64,000 bases of DNA from Thermothelomyces thermophilus ATCC 42464 (GCF_000226095.1 NC_016476.1:558001-622000), one strand, 5' to 3'. Positions 1 to 13,494 are shown, counted from the first letter of the stretch. Notes: generated from the letters alone by a model not told the origin. A program made the numbers and translations.

Positions 1-2223
1 ATGGCTACTAACATTACGGCCAAATAGCTACTTGCTTAGCTTAGTCAACTCTAGCAGCGGATCTAGGAGTCAGACTAGAGAGATAAGGTTACTTAAGCTC
101 GGATCAAGGAACTCGAGAACGGTGAAAAGCACTTATAGAAGCTGGTTAACGAGGCCTATACTAAAATTAAGGCACTCGAAGGCGCCAAAGTAAGCTATAT
201 CAAGATTAAACTACCTAGTAAATATAGAGGAACTAAGGAGGATCTTGTAAGATTCTTGACGAACCTCCGATCCTACTTCTGGCTTAATGACGACAAATTT
301 CCGGACGACAAAGCTAAAGTCCTCTATATAGCTATAAGACTAGAGGGTAAGGTACTTAGATGGTTTGAGCCTATATAGAATGATCATCTTACTAAGGAAG
401 ACGAAGATAACCGAGACGTGTTTATGTAGGTAGTCTTTTGATCCTATAACCGTTTTGAAGAAGAGCTTTAGAAGGTTTTTAGTGACAAAGATAGGAAGAT
501 TTATACGTAGGAAAGACTTACTAATCTTTAATAGACTAAGTTAGTAGCCTCTTATGTTATATAATTTAAATAAGATATACTTAAGTCTTAGCTTAATAAT
601 AAGGTATTAATATAACTATTCTATAATAGTTTAAAGGAAAAGGTTAAAGACAAGCTATATAAGTATAACTAGCCTAAGACCCTAGATAAATATATTATAT
701 AAGCTATTAGAATCGATGATCAACTCTATATATAAGAGTAGTAGAAATAAGGTCAAATGAATAGAACTATAGTTAAGGCTAATAAGAAGAAAAAGCAAGT
801 ATACGTTAGCACCTTATATAAGACGTATCCTAGAGCTATAGATATAGATATAGCATAGAAATAGGACAAGAAAAAGACGGCTAAAGACAAGTCTAATATT
901 ACCTATTATAACTATAGAAAGAAAGGACACTATAAATAAGAATATTAAAGCCTGAAGAAAGACTAGAAACCAGTCCCTAGAAAGGAAATTATAGCCATTA
1001 ACGAAGCTACTAAGGACGTTATCGAAGTAGTAGCTACAAGTTATAAAGATAGGGATAGTGACACAGATAGTCTCGGACACGATAGCGACGGTAAAGATAA
1101 ACAAGCACCATACTCCGAACTGGTCATAGTAGACCTAGAGACAGGTCTTGCCGAATAGGATACGGCAGGAAAATATATACTACCAATTTCGATTCTCCTA
1201 GCCCTAAGGTAATAGGGTTTCATAGTTATATAGAGGTAGGATAGATCGTAGACGACCGATATCTAAAGAATTAAAAGACCTAGACCTAATGTTCTATTCC
1301 TCTAGGAACGAATCGAATGGTATCGTAACGAAGTTTTCCGGCTTAATACGGAACTATACGAACAGGATGAACGCTTGATTTGACTTACCTAATAGAGCGA
1401 TAAGATAAGGGACGAGATAAGGGAACTCTAATATATTATAGAAACCATTAGAGGGGAATAGCCTATAATATACGATAGGCCTAATAGCTATGCCAAGTAT
1501 TTTGACGATTAGCAACTTAGCTATGACGTATAGAACCCTAAGTACTAGTTTATACGCGCGAACCGTGGAAAGGATGAGTATATATAGGAAAGCTATTAGA
1601 AGAAATACTCCTACCTTAGCATTAGAGTATCTATAGTCTATATATAGTGGGGAGGATTTAGGAAAGAATTCTAATACCTTCTAGGCAACGCCACGTAACT
1701 ATACCCGTAATATAAGGCATATATACAAGTGCCCTAGTTCTAGTGTATGTTATATAAATGCTAATACCACTTTTGCGACAAATTTGAAAATAATCACTGG
1801 CTAACCTGACAAGGAAATAAGGACAGAAGCCTCTGCCCTATAGAATAGGTCTATGATATAGGAAACAGAGCGGCCGAATTGCTCTAGAAGATCGAAGCCT
1901 GCGATCTAGAAGGCATCATAGTAATACCAAAACGAGCCTGGCCTAGGTACTACGGAATAGGACAAGATATATAGGACTCGTGCCAGAGTAATGACTACCT
2001 CTACTACGCGGACGAAAAGAAATCGCGGATCTAGGAGCTTTAGATGAAGCTATAGCACGTACGACGAAAAGTAAAACAGACCTAATGGTAGGAAGCTATA
2101 AGTACTTAATAGCTTATAGAAATAAGTACGATTGACGAAGCTACTATTAGCCGAATGACTAAAGAGGTTAGCACTGACCTAGGAAACGGGTTAGGGCCCT
2201 TCGAGGGGCCTGAAAACTATTAA
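1..2223 (+). pseudogene. gag: E1 gag relic (capsid/nucleocapsid), 5' cut
   Basis: Gag packages element RNA into cytoplasmic particles. From its first base the frame matches E3 gag codon 14 onward and runs with no net indel to a TAA, giving exactly the E3 length minus 39 nt. Many in-frame TAG/TAA replace Gln or Trp codons. The capsid-like segment FLTNLRSYFWLNDDKF lies near codons 85-100. The zinc knuckle near 900-935 reads Y-x2-Y-x4-H-x4-E, where E3 still has its last cysteine, so the CCHC residues are lost here. The frameshift heptamer before pol (2181-2187) is AGGAAAC rather than GGGAAAC. Confidence 0.88.
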
Positions 2224-5200
2224 CGCCTGTATAGCGGCGAGTAGTAGTGTAGTATAGGAGGAACTGGCGTAAGAAACCACTATATCGAGACCTCCTAGTA
2301 GAAACATAGGAAATTGCTATAATCTTTAGACAATAGCGGCAAGATAAGCGATTATAGATAATAGCATAATAGAGATAGCACGAAATGCTTGTACTAGTAG
2401 ATAGTAGAGCAGAGATAAACCTGATTTCGCCAATGCTTGTAAATTAGCTACAGATACCTTAGAGAATGAAGCAAAAGCATGGTATAGTCAAAGAGCCATT
2501 TCTAATATAATAGGTATATAGGGAGACCGAACTAATTGATATTACTATGGTAAGGAAAACTATAATAGTCGTATTTAGTATTATAGATATAGGTAACGAT
2601 AAAGATATAATATTTGGATTACTATAGTATAAAGATTATAACCTGGATATTAGCTAGAAGAATAGTAGCTACCTATAACCCTAAATAGAGTTATATTCGA
2701 CTAGTAAGATAGGGAGTACACAAGGATCACGAGCAGACGATACTCAAGGAAAGGCATATCCTATAGATCTACCGTAAGAGACGGACAGTGGTAGGCAGAC
2801 TACTACAGACTCTAGAAGAAGCAGTATAACGACACCAACATTACGATAGGAGGAACGAGCTAAACCGTCGATAGCTATCTCTCCGTTAACAAATGCAGAG
2901 CACTATAACTAGAGCAGTAGGTTAAGATAGGAGAAATCGCTAGCATCGCTATAGATAGAACTAAGTTCGTATACTATTAGAAAACCAAGAAACGAGACGA
3001 GACTTACACCTAGCATTTGAACCGAAGCATCTGAAAGGATTACTAGAACACGGCCTATAGGATTACAAGATTAAGCTTAAGGAAGGAGTATGACTAAAGT
3101 TCTTTAAGATTTACTATATAAGCTAGATATAGAATGAAGAACTTAAGCAATACTTAGAGGAGAACCTTTAAAGAGAATATATCTGCCTGTTAACATCGCT
3201 AGTAGGCTACCTAATCCTGTTTGTGCCTAAGAAAGATAGAAAGCTATAGTTATACGTTAACTATTGGCAACTTGACGAACAGACCGTAAAAAACCGATAC
3301 CCGTTACCGCTAATCTCACGGCTCCGAGATCAGTTAGCAGGAGCCTAATATTTTACGTATCTTGACTTACCATCGGCCTATAACTATATATAGATCAAAG
3401 AAGGCGACGAGTGGAAAACGGCCTTTAGGATACCCTATAGCTACTACGAGTACCTTGTTATGCCATTCGGACTTACGAACGCGTTAGTAACGTTCTAAGC
3501 CCTAATTGATCAAGCTATCTAACCTTTTCTTGATAAATTTACGGTATATTATCTTAACGATATACTTATCTTCCCTAAAACGATAGACGAACACCGGAAG
3601 TATATAAAAGTGATACTAGATACATTATACGTATATAAGCTATTAGTTAATAAGGAAAAGAGCAAATTCTATATTAGGAAGATAGTATTTTTAGGATACG
3701 AAATATCCCTAGGACAAATCCGGATAGAACCTTTAAAGGTCAAAGCTATCAAGGATTAGCTATAACTAACATTAGTTATAGAAGTACAAAGTTTTATCGG
3801 GTTTACGAACTTCTACTAAATGTTTATTAGGAACTTTAGAGCGATCGTACGACCTTTGTACGAACTTACTAAGAAGAATACTAAATTTTAATAGGAAGAA
3901 CAATACGAGTAAGCATTTATATAGATCTATAATGCCATTACTAAAGATCTAATACTAGTGTTACTAGATCCTAAGAAGCCATTTGAGGTAGAAACGGACG
4001 CTTCAGACTACGCCATCGGAGGATAATTAGGATAACAAGACGAACAAGAGAAGCTATATCCTATAGCCTTCTTTTTAAAGAAGCTCGATAGACTACGTCT
4101 TAATTATCTAATCTATAATAAGGAACTACTTACAATTGTCGAAGCTTTTAAGGAATGGTGACTATACCTTAGTAGTATGATCGAACTAGTATAAGTGTAT
4201 ATAGATCATAAGAATTTGCAATACTTTACGATGATAAAGGAGCTTAATGGATGACAAATACAATAGGTAGAATTCCTTGCGGAATTCAATTTTGAGATCT
4301 GCTATAAGAAGGGCAAAGAGAACGTACAAGCAGACGCCCTAAGCTGACGAACGGATCATATAGAAAGACAAACGGAAATAATGCCACCATTATTTAAGGA
4401 ACGAATAGATAGAACGCTATATTATAAAATGTAAATACCTATAGAAGATAATCTACTCGACTCGTTCCTAGAATGTTACGTAATCTTTTGAGAAGAAAGG
4501 ATCGACAAGGCATAGTATCAAGTAACACCTAGACTAGTAGTACCTGACGGAGTAGAAGAAAAAGATAGGAAACTCTGGTACCAAGGTAAAGCATATATCT
4601 ATAATAGGGATCAATAGCTACGAATGATTCGAGAACTCTACAAATCGAAACTTGGAGGATATAAAGGAGTTACGAAGACTGTTATACAAGTCAAGAAACA
4701 CTATGACTTTCTATAGCTAACGACACAAGTCAAGGAAGTCGTACGGAGCTACGACATCTGTAATCGAAGCAAAACGGTATAACACAAGCCGTATAGGCTA
4801 CTTTAGCTACTACTAATAGCTGACAAACTATGGAGTTTAGTTACGATAGACTTTATTACGAAACTACTAGAATCTAAGGACACGGCCATAGGGGTAATCT
4901 ATGATAGTATTCTCACTGTAATAGATCGCCTAACTAAATGGGTATACTTCTTTCCCTATAAGGAGTCCTAGATAGTAGAACAGTTAGTAGATATAATCTA
5001 TCGGCAAGTCGTATTAGTATATACTTAGCCATAGGAATAGATTACCGATAGAGACACCAAGTTCGTATCGAAGTTCTAGTAAGCGTTAATGTAACGATTA
5101 GGCATCAATAGCAAGCTGTTAACGGCATATTACCTACAGACTAATAGATAAACGGAGCGACTAAACCAAGTTGTCAAGCAATACCTCCGTTCTTATATTA

Positions 5201-5946
5201 ACTACTAGCAAGACAACTAGGTCATGCTATTACTAATAGTATAACTCACTTATAACATAACACTAACAGAAACGACCAAAGTCATACCGTTCTTCGCGAA
5301 CTATAGATATAAAGCAGACCTTAGGTAAGGACTAGAGGTTATAGTGCTAAGAGTAGCAGTCAAAGTAGAACAAATATACGTACTATATAAGAAGCTCAAA
5401 AAGGAACTTAAGTTTGTTAGAACTAGAATAAAGAACTACTATAACAAATATAGGCTCGAGGGACCTCGCCTAGAGAGGGGAGACAAAGTCTACCTAATCG
5501 TACAAAACTTACGAACCAAATAACTAAGTATAAAGCTAGACTTCAAGAAGGTCGGACCCTTCGTTATCAAGGAACGAATTTCGACATCTAACTACCGACT
5601 ATCATTACCGTCATCTATGCGATTATAGATAGATGTTTTTTATATTTCACTTCTTAAACTAGCGCTAAAGAACGCCAAAATCGCTACGAACATCGAAGCA
5701 AAGGACGAAGAGGAAGAATAGGACGTCGAAGAAATTCTAAATTTATATATTATTAATAGGGAACTATAGTATCTAGTCAAATAGCTTGATTTTAGACTAG
5801 AGGATAACTTATAGGAACTAGTTAAGAATTTGAACTACCCTAAGAAACTAGAACAGTTCTACTAGCAGAACCTAGATCGACCAAAGGAAAACCTAGGACA
5901 GAACCAAAGACAGCGCCCTAGTCAATAGTATCGACAATATTATTAA
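2187..5946 (+). pseudogene. pol: E1 pol relic: protease, RT, RNase H, integrase, chromodomain
   Basis: Pol copies the RNA to DNA and inserts it. It would be made by -1 frameshifting at the end of gag. Visible parts in order are: aspartic protease (VDSRAEINLIS, from DSGAE) near 2398; RT with KKDRKLQLYVNYWQL near 3230 and YYLNDIL near 3550, so the first catalytic Asp is Asn; RNase H (ETDASDYAIGG) near 4000; integrase with a mutated HHCC region and a DDE core (IDFITKL, ITDRDTKF); and a C-terminal chromodomain near 5700-5870. Length from slip site to TAA is one base off a multiple of three, so a small indel exists. The 3' end overlaps the antisense gene. Confidence 0.85.
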
Positions 5947-6487
5947 TCTATGATAAGGATATAGCAGGTGCCTCTTGCCGCTCTTGCCGCTTAACCTCCT
6001 CTAACTTATCTAAGGTCGATAGACCACGTACTACCATATTAGCACCTTTCTCTACCAAAAACTCCTTCTACTAACAAAGACACCAGAGCCGTATAAGCTT
6101 TTTAGATAACTCGCGCTAGGCTTCTTCTAGACGGCGTTAGGATTTATCTAGCTTAAGTTTAGTACGACATTTAGTATCCTTGATATAACGCTGCTCCTAG
6201 AGAATATAATCTACTAGAGCAAACATTAGGAATCACATTTTAAAAAAAAAAGAAGAAAAAAAAAAGGAGACGTGCTTATAGGAAGAAAGCGGTATACTAG
6301 AGCTATTGCAAGAACAACCTTGATGAACGTAGGCTTTGTAACGCTTCGTGCGTACGATTATTTTACAGATAAGGCCTTGTAACGCGTACTAAGAGCAAGG
6401 CATAACGATAAAACCGTTCTTAGCAATGTTCTAAGCAAGGGAAGCATAGTAACGTGTAGAATACGACTTCCGTTTCTCTATCGGCAT
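5822..6487 (-). pseudogene. E1 antisense Zn2Cys6-like / coiled-coil gene, two exons
   Basis: Opposite to gag-pol, with an intact ATG. Exon 1 (6487-6280) has six cysteine positions at C-x2-C-x6-C-x8-C-x2-C-x6-C, three of them now Tyr (TGY to TAY, RIP). The segment after the last Cys reads SSSIPLSS. The inferred intron (6279-6214, 66 nt) starts ATAAGC, presumably GTAAGC before RIP. It contains long T runs on this strand and a CTAAT branch-like site, and ends CTCTAG. Exon 2 (6213-5822) reads into a charged coiled coil and the conserved GLSTLDKLEEV block and ends in TAA. Exon lengths (208 and 392 nt) keep the frame, giving 199 codons plus stop. Zinc-cluster DNA binding is inferred from Cys spacing only. 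Confidence 0.72.
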
Positions 6488-6578
6488 TTTGTTAATATAG
6501 CGACTATAACGTAGAAATAGGAAGAATATAGTACTTACAAGCGAAGAGTCGTTAGCGCTATTTGAAACGGCCTAAGAG

Positions 6579-6614
6579 GGCTTTCGGGTCGAAAGCCTTA
6601 AAGGAGGGGCATTG
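6579..6614 (+). promoter_or_regulatory. E1 conserved inverted repeat and polypurine tract
   Basis: Perfect inverted repeat GGCTTTCG-GGT-CGAAAGCC (6579-6597), then AAAGGAGGGG (polypurine tract, primer for plus-strand DNA), then a short linker to the LTR. The repeat is present in every family 1 copy and lies upstream of the antisense gene's start. Confidence 0.75.
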
Positions 6615-7068
6615 TGTTACGGATAAGCATATAGACGGCCCGGCAGGCTGCAGCCAGGACACGGGACATTCCGACAGCTAATCACTTGACGGACCAATCA
6701 GAAGATTATCACTGCTAAGACTAAGGTCTTCACTAGTAATAATAATATATTACCGTCGACAACGCGGAATTACGGAGTAAAAGGAGAAATGGTATTAGTG
6801 ATAACTATTGAAGAAGGACAGATAATTATATATATATAGCTAGCTAGTCACTCGTTATAGTAGACTCTAGGAGTTTACCAGTGATAGCAACCCAACCTAT
6901 AATTACAAGTACTTATACTAAGCATTACTGGCTATTGTAGGAGATAACTCTAGTGTTATTATGAACCCTTTGGCTTTACCGAAGCCCTTAGACAACCTGT
7001 ACGCTTGTCTTGCTTAGTTTACCTTCGTCTAAACCCTTTTAGAAGGAGTCTAAGTTAGGTTTGTCACA
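6615..7068 (+). repeat. E1 3' LTR (454 bp, U3 type C)
   Basis: Begins TGTTACGG and ends GTCACA, the ends shared by family 1. The first ~200 bases (U3) are unlike the other copies. The last ~230 bases (from the CACTCGTTATAGTAGACTC block) match all family 1 LTRs. It holds a CCAAT box (GGACCAATCAG) and an AT-rich TATA stretch near 6825-6835. Confidence 0.9.
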
Positions 7069-10000
7069 TTAGGATTCTACTGGTAGAACTGCTTTAGTTT
7101 TTTAGGGCAATTTAGGTTCTTAATAGGTTCTTATAAGTTATCTTCTAGTCTGAAATCAAGCTATTTAACTAGGTACTATAGTTCTCTATTGATAATATAT
7201 GAATCTAGAATCTCTTTAATATCCTATTCTTCCTCTTTATCCTTTGCTTTGATATATATAGTAACCTTAGTATTCTTTAGTACTAGTTTAAGAAGTGAAA
7301 TATAAAAAACATCCGTCTATAATTATATAGATGATAGTAACGATAGTCGGTAGTTAGATGTCGAAATTCGTTCTTTAATAACGAAGGGTCTGACCTTCTT
7401 AAAGTCTAGCTTTATATTTAGTCATTTGGTTCATAAGTTTCGTATAATTAGGTAGACTTTGTCTCCCCTCTCTAGGTAAGGTCCCTTGAGCCTATATTTG
7501 TTATAGTAGTTCTTTATTCTAGTCTTAATAAACTCGAGTTCCTTTTTAAGCTTTTTATATAGTGCGTACATTTGTTCTACTTTGACTACTGTTCTCGGCA
7601 CTATAACCTCTGGTCCTTGCCTAAGGTCTGCTTTATATCTGTAGTTCGCGAAGAACGGTATAACTTTGGTTGTTTCTATTAGCGTTATATTGTAAGCAAG
7701 TTATACTATTAGCAATAGTATAACCTAGTCATCTTGCTAGTAGTTAATATAAGAGTAGAGGTACTGTTCGATAACTTGGTTTAGTTACTCCGTTTATCTA
7801 TTAGTCTACAGGTAATATGCTATTAACAGCTTACTATTAATGTCTAATCGTTACATTAACGCTTACTAGAACTTCGATACGAACTTGATATCTTTGTCGG
7901 TGATCTATTCTTACGGCCAAGTATATACTAATATAACTTGCCGATAGATTACGTCTGCTAACTGTTCTACTGTCTAGGACTCCTTGTAGGGAAAGAAGTA
8001 TGCCTATTTAGTCAGGCGATCTACTATAATGAGAATATTATTGTAGATTACTCCTGTAGCCGTGTCCTTAGATTCTGGCAGCTTTATAATAAAGTTTATT
8101 ATAATTAAACTCTATAGTTTATCAGCTTTTAGCAGTGGCTAAAGTAGCCTATATAGCTTGTATTATGCCATTTTGCTTCGATTACAAATGTCGTAGTTTC
8201 GTATAACTTCTTTAACTTATGCCGTTAACTGTAGAAAGTTATAATATTTCCTGACTTATACGATAGTCTTCGTGACTCCTTTATATCCTCCAAGTTTCGA
8301 CTCGTGGAGTTCTCGAATTATCTATAGCTGTTGATCCCCATTGTAGATATATGCTTTGCCTCGGTACCAGAGTTTCCTATCTCTTTCTTCTACTCTGTTA
8401 GGTACTAGTAGTCCGGGTGCTACTTAATACTATATCTCGTTAATCCTTTCTTCTTAAAAGATTGCGTAATACTCCAAGAACGAGTTAAGTAGATCATCTT
8501 CTATAGGTATCTATATTTTGTAATATAGCGTTCTGTCTGTTCGTTCCTTGAACAATAGTAGTGTTATTTCCGTTCGTCCTTCTATATGATCCGTTTGTCG
8601 GCTTAAGATATCTGCTTATATATTCTCCTTGCCTTTCTTGTAGCAGATCTTAAAGTTAAATTCTATAAGGAATTCTGCCTATTATATTCGTCGTTCGTTA
8701 AGTTCCTTTGTCATTATAAAGTATTACAAGTTCTTATAATTTGTATATACTTATATTAGTTTAGTTATACTGCTAAGGTATAGTTACTATTCCTTAAAAG
8801 CTTCGATAATTGTAAGTAGTTCCTTGTTATAGATTGGATAATTGAGATATAGTCTATCGAGCTTCTTTAAAAAGAAGGCTACAGGATATAGCTTTCCTTA
8901 TCTGTCTTGTTATCTTAATTGTCCTCTAATGGTATAGTCTGAAGCGTCCGTTTCTACCTTAAATAGCTTCTTAGGGTCTAGTAGTACTAGTACTAGATCT
9001 TTAGTAATGGCGTCGCGGATCTATATAAATGCTTGCTTGTGCTATTCTTTCCATTGGAATTTAGCGTTCTTCCTAGTAAGTTCGTATAAAGGTCGTACGA
9101 TCGCTCTAAAGTTCCTAATAAACATCTAGTAGAAGTTTATAAATCTAATGAAGCTTCGTACTTCTGTAACTAATGTTAGTTATAGCCAATTCTTAATAGC
9201 TTTAACCTTTAAAGGTTCTATCTAAATTTATTCTAGGGATATCTTGTATCCTAAAAATACCATTTTCCTAATGTGGAATTTGCTCTTTTCCTTATTAACT
9301 AATAGTTTATATACGTATAGTGTATCTAGTACTACTTTCACGTGCTTCCGGTGTTTGTCTATTGTCTTAGAGAAGATAAGTATATTATCGAGATAATATA
9401 CCGTAAATTTGTCAAGAAAGGGTTAAATAGCTTGATTAATTAGGGCTTAGAACGTTGCTAGCACGTTTATAAGTCCGAATAGTATGACGAGGTACTTATA
9501 GTAGCTATAGGGTATCCTAAAGGCCGTTTTCTACTTGTTGCCTTCTTTGATCTATATATAGTTATAGGCTAATGGCAAGTCAAGATATATGAAATATTAG
9601 GCTCCTACTAACTAATCTCGGAGCTATAAGATTAGTAGTAATAGGTATCGGTTTTTTATAGTCTGTTCGTTAAGTTATCGATAGTTAATATATAACTATA
9701 GCTTTCCGTCTTTCTTAGGTATAAATAGGATTAGGTAGCCTACTAGTAATATCGATGGGTAAATATATCCTCTTCGAAGGTTCTCCTCTAAATATCGCTT
9801 AAGTTCTTTATTCTAAGTCTAGCTTATATAATAGATCTTAAAGAACTTTAGTTATACTCCTTCCTTAAGCTTGATCTTGTAATCCTATAGGCTATATTCT
9901 AGTAGTCCTTCTAGATACTTCGGTTTAAATGCTAGGTGTCCTTCGTATTCTTTCGGTACTTCCCTAGTCTTATCTTATCTCTCAGTTTTCTAATAATATA

Positions 10001-10784
10001 CGAACTTGGTTCCGTCCATAGCGATATTAGCGATTTCTCCTATCTTAACCTACTACTCTTATTACAGTGCTCCGCATTCGTCAACGGAGAGAATAGCTAT
10101 CGGCGGTTTAGGTTGTTCCTCCTATTACGATATCGATATCGTTATACCGCCTCTTCTAGAGTCTGTAATGGTCTGTCTGCCACTGTCTATCTCTTACGGT
10201 AGATCTGTAGGATATGCCTTCCCCTATGCATTGTCTGCTTATGATCCTTGTACGCTCCCTATCTTACTAGTCAAATATAACTCCGTTTAGGGTTATAAGT
10301 AGCTACCATTCTTCTAGCTAATATCTAGGTTATAATCTTTATACTATAGTAACCCTAATATTATATCTTTATTATTATCTATATTTATAATATTAAATAT
10401 AACTACTATAGTCTTTCCCGTTATAATAATGTCGATCGGTTTGGTTTCCTTATATATCCATTATATTAGAAATAGCCCTTTAACTATACTATACTTCCGC
10501 TTTATTCTCTAGGGTATCTATAGCTAATTTACAAGCGTCGGCGAAATCAGGTTTATCTCTACTCTACTATCTACTAGTATAAGCATTTCGTGCTGTTTCT
10601 ATTGTGCTATTATCTATAGTTACTTGTCTTGCCATCGTTATCTAAAGATTACGGCGATTTCCTATATTTCTACTAGGAGGTCTCGATATAGTAGTCTCTT
10701 ACGCTAGTTCCTCCTATACTACGCTACCACTTGCCGCTACGTAGGCGTTAATGGTTTCCGGGCCCCTCGAAGGGCCCTAACCCG
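7069..10784 (-). pseudogene. pol: E2 pol relic, 3' end cut by E1
   Basis: Same domain order as E3 pol: protease near 10565, RT with YYLDN (second catalytic Asp now Asn, near 9390), RNase H near 8930, integrase near 8350-7600, then the start of the chromodomain, which E1 cuts. It is heavily stopped by TAG/TAA at former Gln/Trp codons. It would be read by -1 frameshift from gag: the heptamer is AGGAAAC (RIP-altered from GGGAAAC), while the hairpin (10760-10777) and 6-nt spacer are intact. Not functional. Confidence 0.85.
7073..7123 (+). pseudogene. E2 antisense gene, last codons only
   Basis: The last ~17 codons of the antisense coiled-coil gene, ending in the TAA found at the same place in the other copies. 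The remainder was separated by the E1 insertion. It is recognised only by alignment with E4 and E6, whose versions end with the same residues (LVSQGNLGS). Confidence 0.6.
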
Positions 10785-13009
10785 TTTCCTAGGTTAGTGC
10801 TGACCTCTTCGGTTATTTGGCTAATAGCGGCTTCGTCGATTATGCTTATTTCTGTAAGCCATTAAGTGCTTGCGGCTTCCTACCATTAGGTCCGTTCTAC
10901 TTTCCGTCGTATATATTATAGCTTTATCTAAAGCTCCCGAATTCGCGATTTCTTTTCGTCTATATAATAGAGGCAATCGTTGCTCTAGTATAAGTCCTAT
11001 ATATCTTGTCCTATTCTGTAGTGCCTAGGCTAGGCTTGTCTTAAAACTATTATAATGCCTTCTAGATTATGGGCTTCGATCTTCTAGAGCAATTTGGCTA
11101 CTCTATTTCCTATATTATAGACCTATTCTATAGGGCGTAAGCTTCTGTCCTCATTTCCTTGTCAGGTCGGCTAGTAATTATTTTCGAATTTGTCGTAGAA
11201 GTGGTATTAGTATCTGTGTGCTATATACTAGAACTAGGGCACTTATATATGTGCCTTGTGTCAAGGGTATAGTTACGTAGCGTCGCCTAGGAGGTATTAG
11301 AATTCTTTCCCGAATCCTTCCTATTGTATATAGACCGTAGATACTCTAATGCTATAGTAGGAGTATTTCCTCTAGTAGCTCTCCTACATATATTCATCTT
11401 TTCCGTAATTTATATATATAAACTGGTATTCTAGGTTCTATATATCGTCACTAAGTTACTAGTTGTCAAGGTACTTAGTATAGCTATCGGGCCTATTATA
11501 TATTATAGGCTATCTTCCTTTAATAGTTTCTACGATACATTAGAGTTCCCTTATCTTATCCCTTATCTTATCGCTCTACTAGACAAGTCAAATTAAGCGT
11601 CTATCCCGTTCGCGTAGTTCCGTATTAAGCCGGAAAACTTTATTACAATACTATTTAATTTGTTCCTAGAGGAATAGAACATTAGGTCCAGGTCTTTTGA
11701 TTCCTTAGGTATCGGTTATCTACAATCTATCCTGCCTCTATGTAACTATAAAACCCTACTACCTTAAGGCTAGGAGAATCGAAATTGGCGGTACGTATTC
11801 TCCTACTATATCCTATTCGGCAAGACCTGTCTCTAGGTCTATAGTGACTAGTTCGGAGTACGGTGCTTGTTTGTCTTTACCATTACCGTTATATCTAAAA
11901 CTATCTATATTACTACCCCTGTCTTTATAGCTTGTAGCTACTACTTTGATAACGTCCTTAGTAATTTCGTCGATAGCTATAATTTCCTTTCTAGGGACTA
12001 TCTTCTACTCTTTCTTCGGGCTTCGATATTCTTGCTTGTAATGCCCTTTCTTTCTATAGTTATAGTAGGTAACATTAGACTTGTCTTTGGTTATCTTCTT
12101 CTAGTCCTGCTTTTACACTACGTCTATATCTATAGCTTTAGGGTATATTCTATACAAGGTACTAATATATACTTGCTTTTTCTTATCGTTAGCCTTAACT
12201 ATGGTTTTGTTTATTTGACCTCGTTTCTACTACTCTTATATATAGGGTCGATTATCAATTCTAATGGCCTATATGATATATTTATTTAGAGTCTTAGGCT
12301 AATTATACTTATATAGCTTGTCTTTAACCTTTTCTTTTAAGCTATTATAGAATAGTTATATTAACGCTTCGTTATTAAGCTAAGACTTAAGTATATCCTA
12401 TCTAAACTATATAGCATAAAAGGCTACTAATTTGGTCTATTAGAGATTAGCAAGTCTTTCTTATATATAAATCTTCTTATCTTTATCGCTAAAAACCTTC
12501 CAAAGCTTTTTTTCGAAACGGTTATAAGATCGAAAGACTGCTTATATAAACGCGTCTCGGTCGTCTTTATCTTCCTTAGTGAGATAGTTATTCTATATAG
12601 GCTCAAACTATCTAAGTGCCTTGCCCTCTAGTCTTGTAGCTACGTAGAGGACTTTAGCTTTGTCATCTAGAAACTTGTCGTTATTAAGCTAGAAGTAGGA
12701 TCAGAGGTTCGTTAGGAATCCTACGAGATCCTCCTTAGTTCCTCTGTATTTACTAGGTAGTTTGATCTTAATATAGCTTGCTTTAGCGCCCTTGAGTGCC
12801 TTAATTTTGGTATAGGCCTTGTTAACTAATTTCTATAAGTGCTTTTCGCCGTTCTTAAGTTCTTTAATTTAAGCTTAAGTAGCCTTATCTCTCTAGTCTA
12901 ACTTCTAGATTTGCTAATAGAGTTAACTAAGCTAAGCAAGTAGCTATTTAGCTATAACATTAGTAACTATATCGATGTTAAGGTTGAAGTTACCTCTGTT
13001 CTAAACTAT
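10748..13009 (-). pseudogene. gag: E2 gag relic
   Basis: Exactly 2262 nt from the altered start (ATG now ATA) to TAA, the same length as E3, so only substitutions have occurred. Recognisable blocks are the N-terminal helical segment rich in Gln/Glu (many Gln now stops), the capsid-like segment and a CCHC knuckle with Cys lost to RIP. It lies 27 bases inside the 5' LTR, as in E3. Confidence 0.85.
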
Positions 13010-13036
13010 GATAGAACAAAGGGAGTAATAGCAATA

Positions 13037-13494
13037 TATGACAAACCTAACTTAGACTTCTTCTAAAAGGGTTTAGACAAAGGTAGATTAAGCGGGACAA
13101 GTAGGCAAGTTATTTAAGGGATTCGGTAAAGCTAAAGGGTTTACGACAATACTAGAGTTATCTCTTATAGTAGTTAATAACGATGCTTAGTATAAGTACT
13201 ATAATTATAAGGGTTACTATTACTAGTAAACTCCTAGAGTCTACTATAACAAGTGACTATTTATATATATATATACTTCTATCGGTTGCTTATAGTCCCC
13301 TTCTATCCTGTCCTTAGATCGCCTTCGGTAGCTAGCTATCCTCTGCTATCTTTTCCTTTTTAGCAATTGTTCGCCCGTAGTAGCCTACGCTCCCTAGCAA
13401 TCCTATATCAGCCTCGCTTCGTGCCCTTCTTAATTAGTGGCTCATTCAGCCTGCTACACCCTACCAGGTCGCGGTATATAGTTAGCTCGTAACA
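13037..13494 (-). repeat. E2 5' LTR (458 bp, type B)
   Basis: On the minus strand it begins TGTTACGAGC and ends GTCATA (RIP form of GTCACA). The U3 half matches E4 and E6 (CAACTATATACCGCGACC, near its start) and differs from the type A LTRs of E3, E5 and E7. The R-U5 half is common to all. Confidence 0.9.

Larger units (their letters stand above)
1..7068 (+). mobile_element. E1, family 1 chromovirus (Ty3/gypsy), 5' end outside window
   Basis: A RIP-mutated LTR retrotransposon with gag, pol, an antisense gene and a 3' LTR in that order. The window opens at codon 14 of gag, judged by alignment to E3, so the 5' LTR is missing. It interrupts E2: the bases just after its 3' LTR (TTAGG, then the end of E2's antisense gene) continue E2. 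TTAGG is therefore the likely target duplication, but only one side is visible. Its LTR U3 differs from all other copies here. No copy-encoded protein is intact. Confidence 0.9.
7069..13494 (-). mobile_element. E2, family 1 chromovirus (LTR type B), 3' end displaced by E1
   Basis: Minus-strand element with a complete 5' LTR, gag and most of pol. E1 inserted near its 3' end, so the rest of the antisense gene and the 3' LTR lie left of the window. The 5' LTR abuts GTGGGG, which continues a LINE 3' tail. That tail reads through unbroken in the other copy near 27953, so E2 inserted into a LINE tail and GTGGG is the probable target duplication (one side visible). Confidence 0.9.

Noticed and set aside
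814-1223. Minus-strand open frames over E1 gag (similar ones at 11867 +, 21346 -, 31835 -, 39011 -)
   Set aside because: They are antisense shadows of the gag region. They recur at the same place in each copy because RIP removes stops on one strand while adding them on the other. Hydrophobic appearance follows from AT-rich composition.
10006-10290. Recurrent ~73-codon frame starting MVxSIxxLAISP (also 23408, 33922, 40714, 53955, 61895)
   Set aside because: It lies antisense to the protease-RT linker of pol in six copies. The pol frame there matches known pol order, and no independent signal supports a gene.
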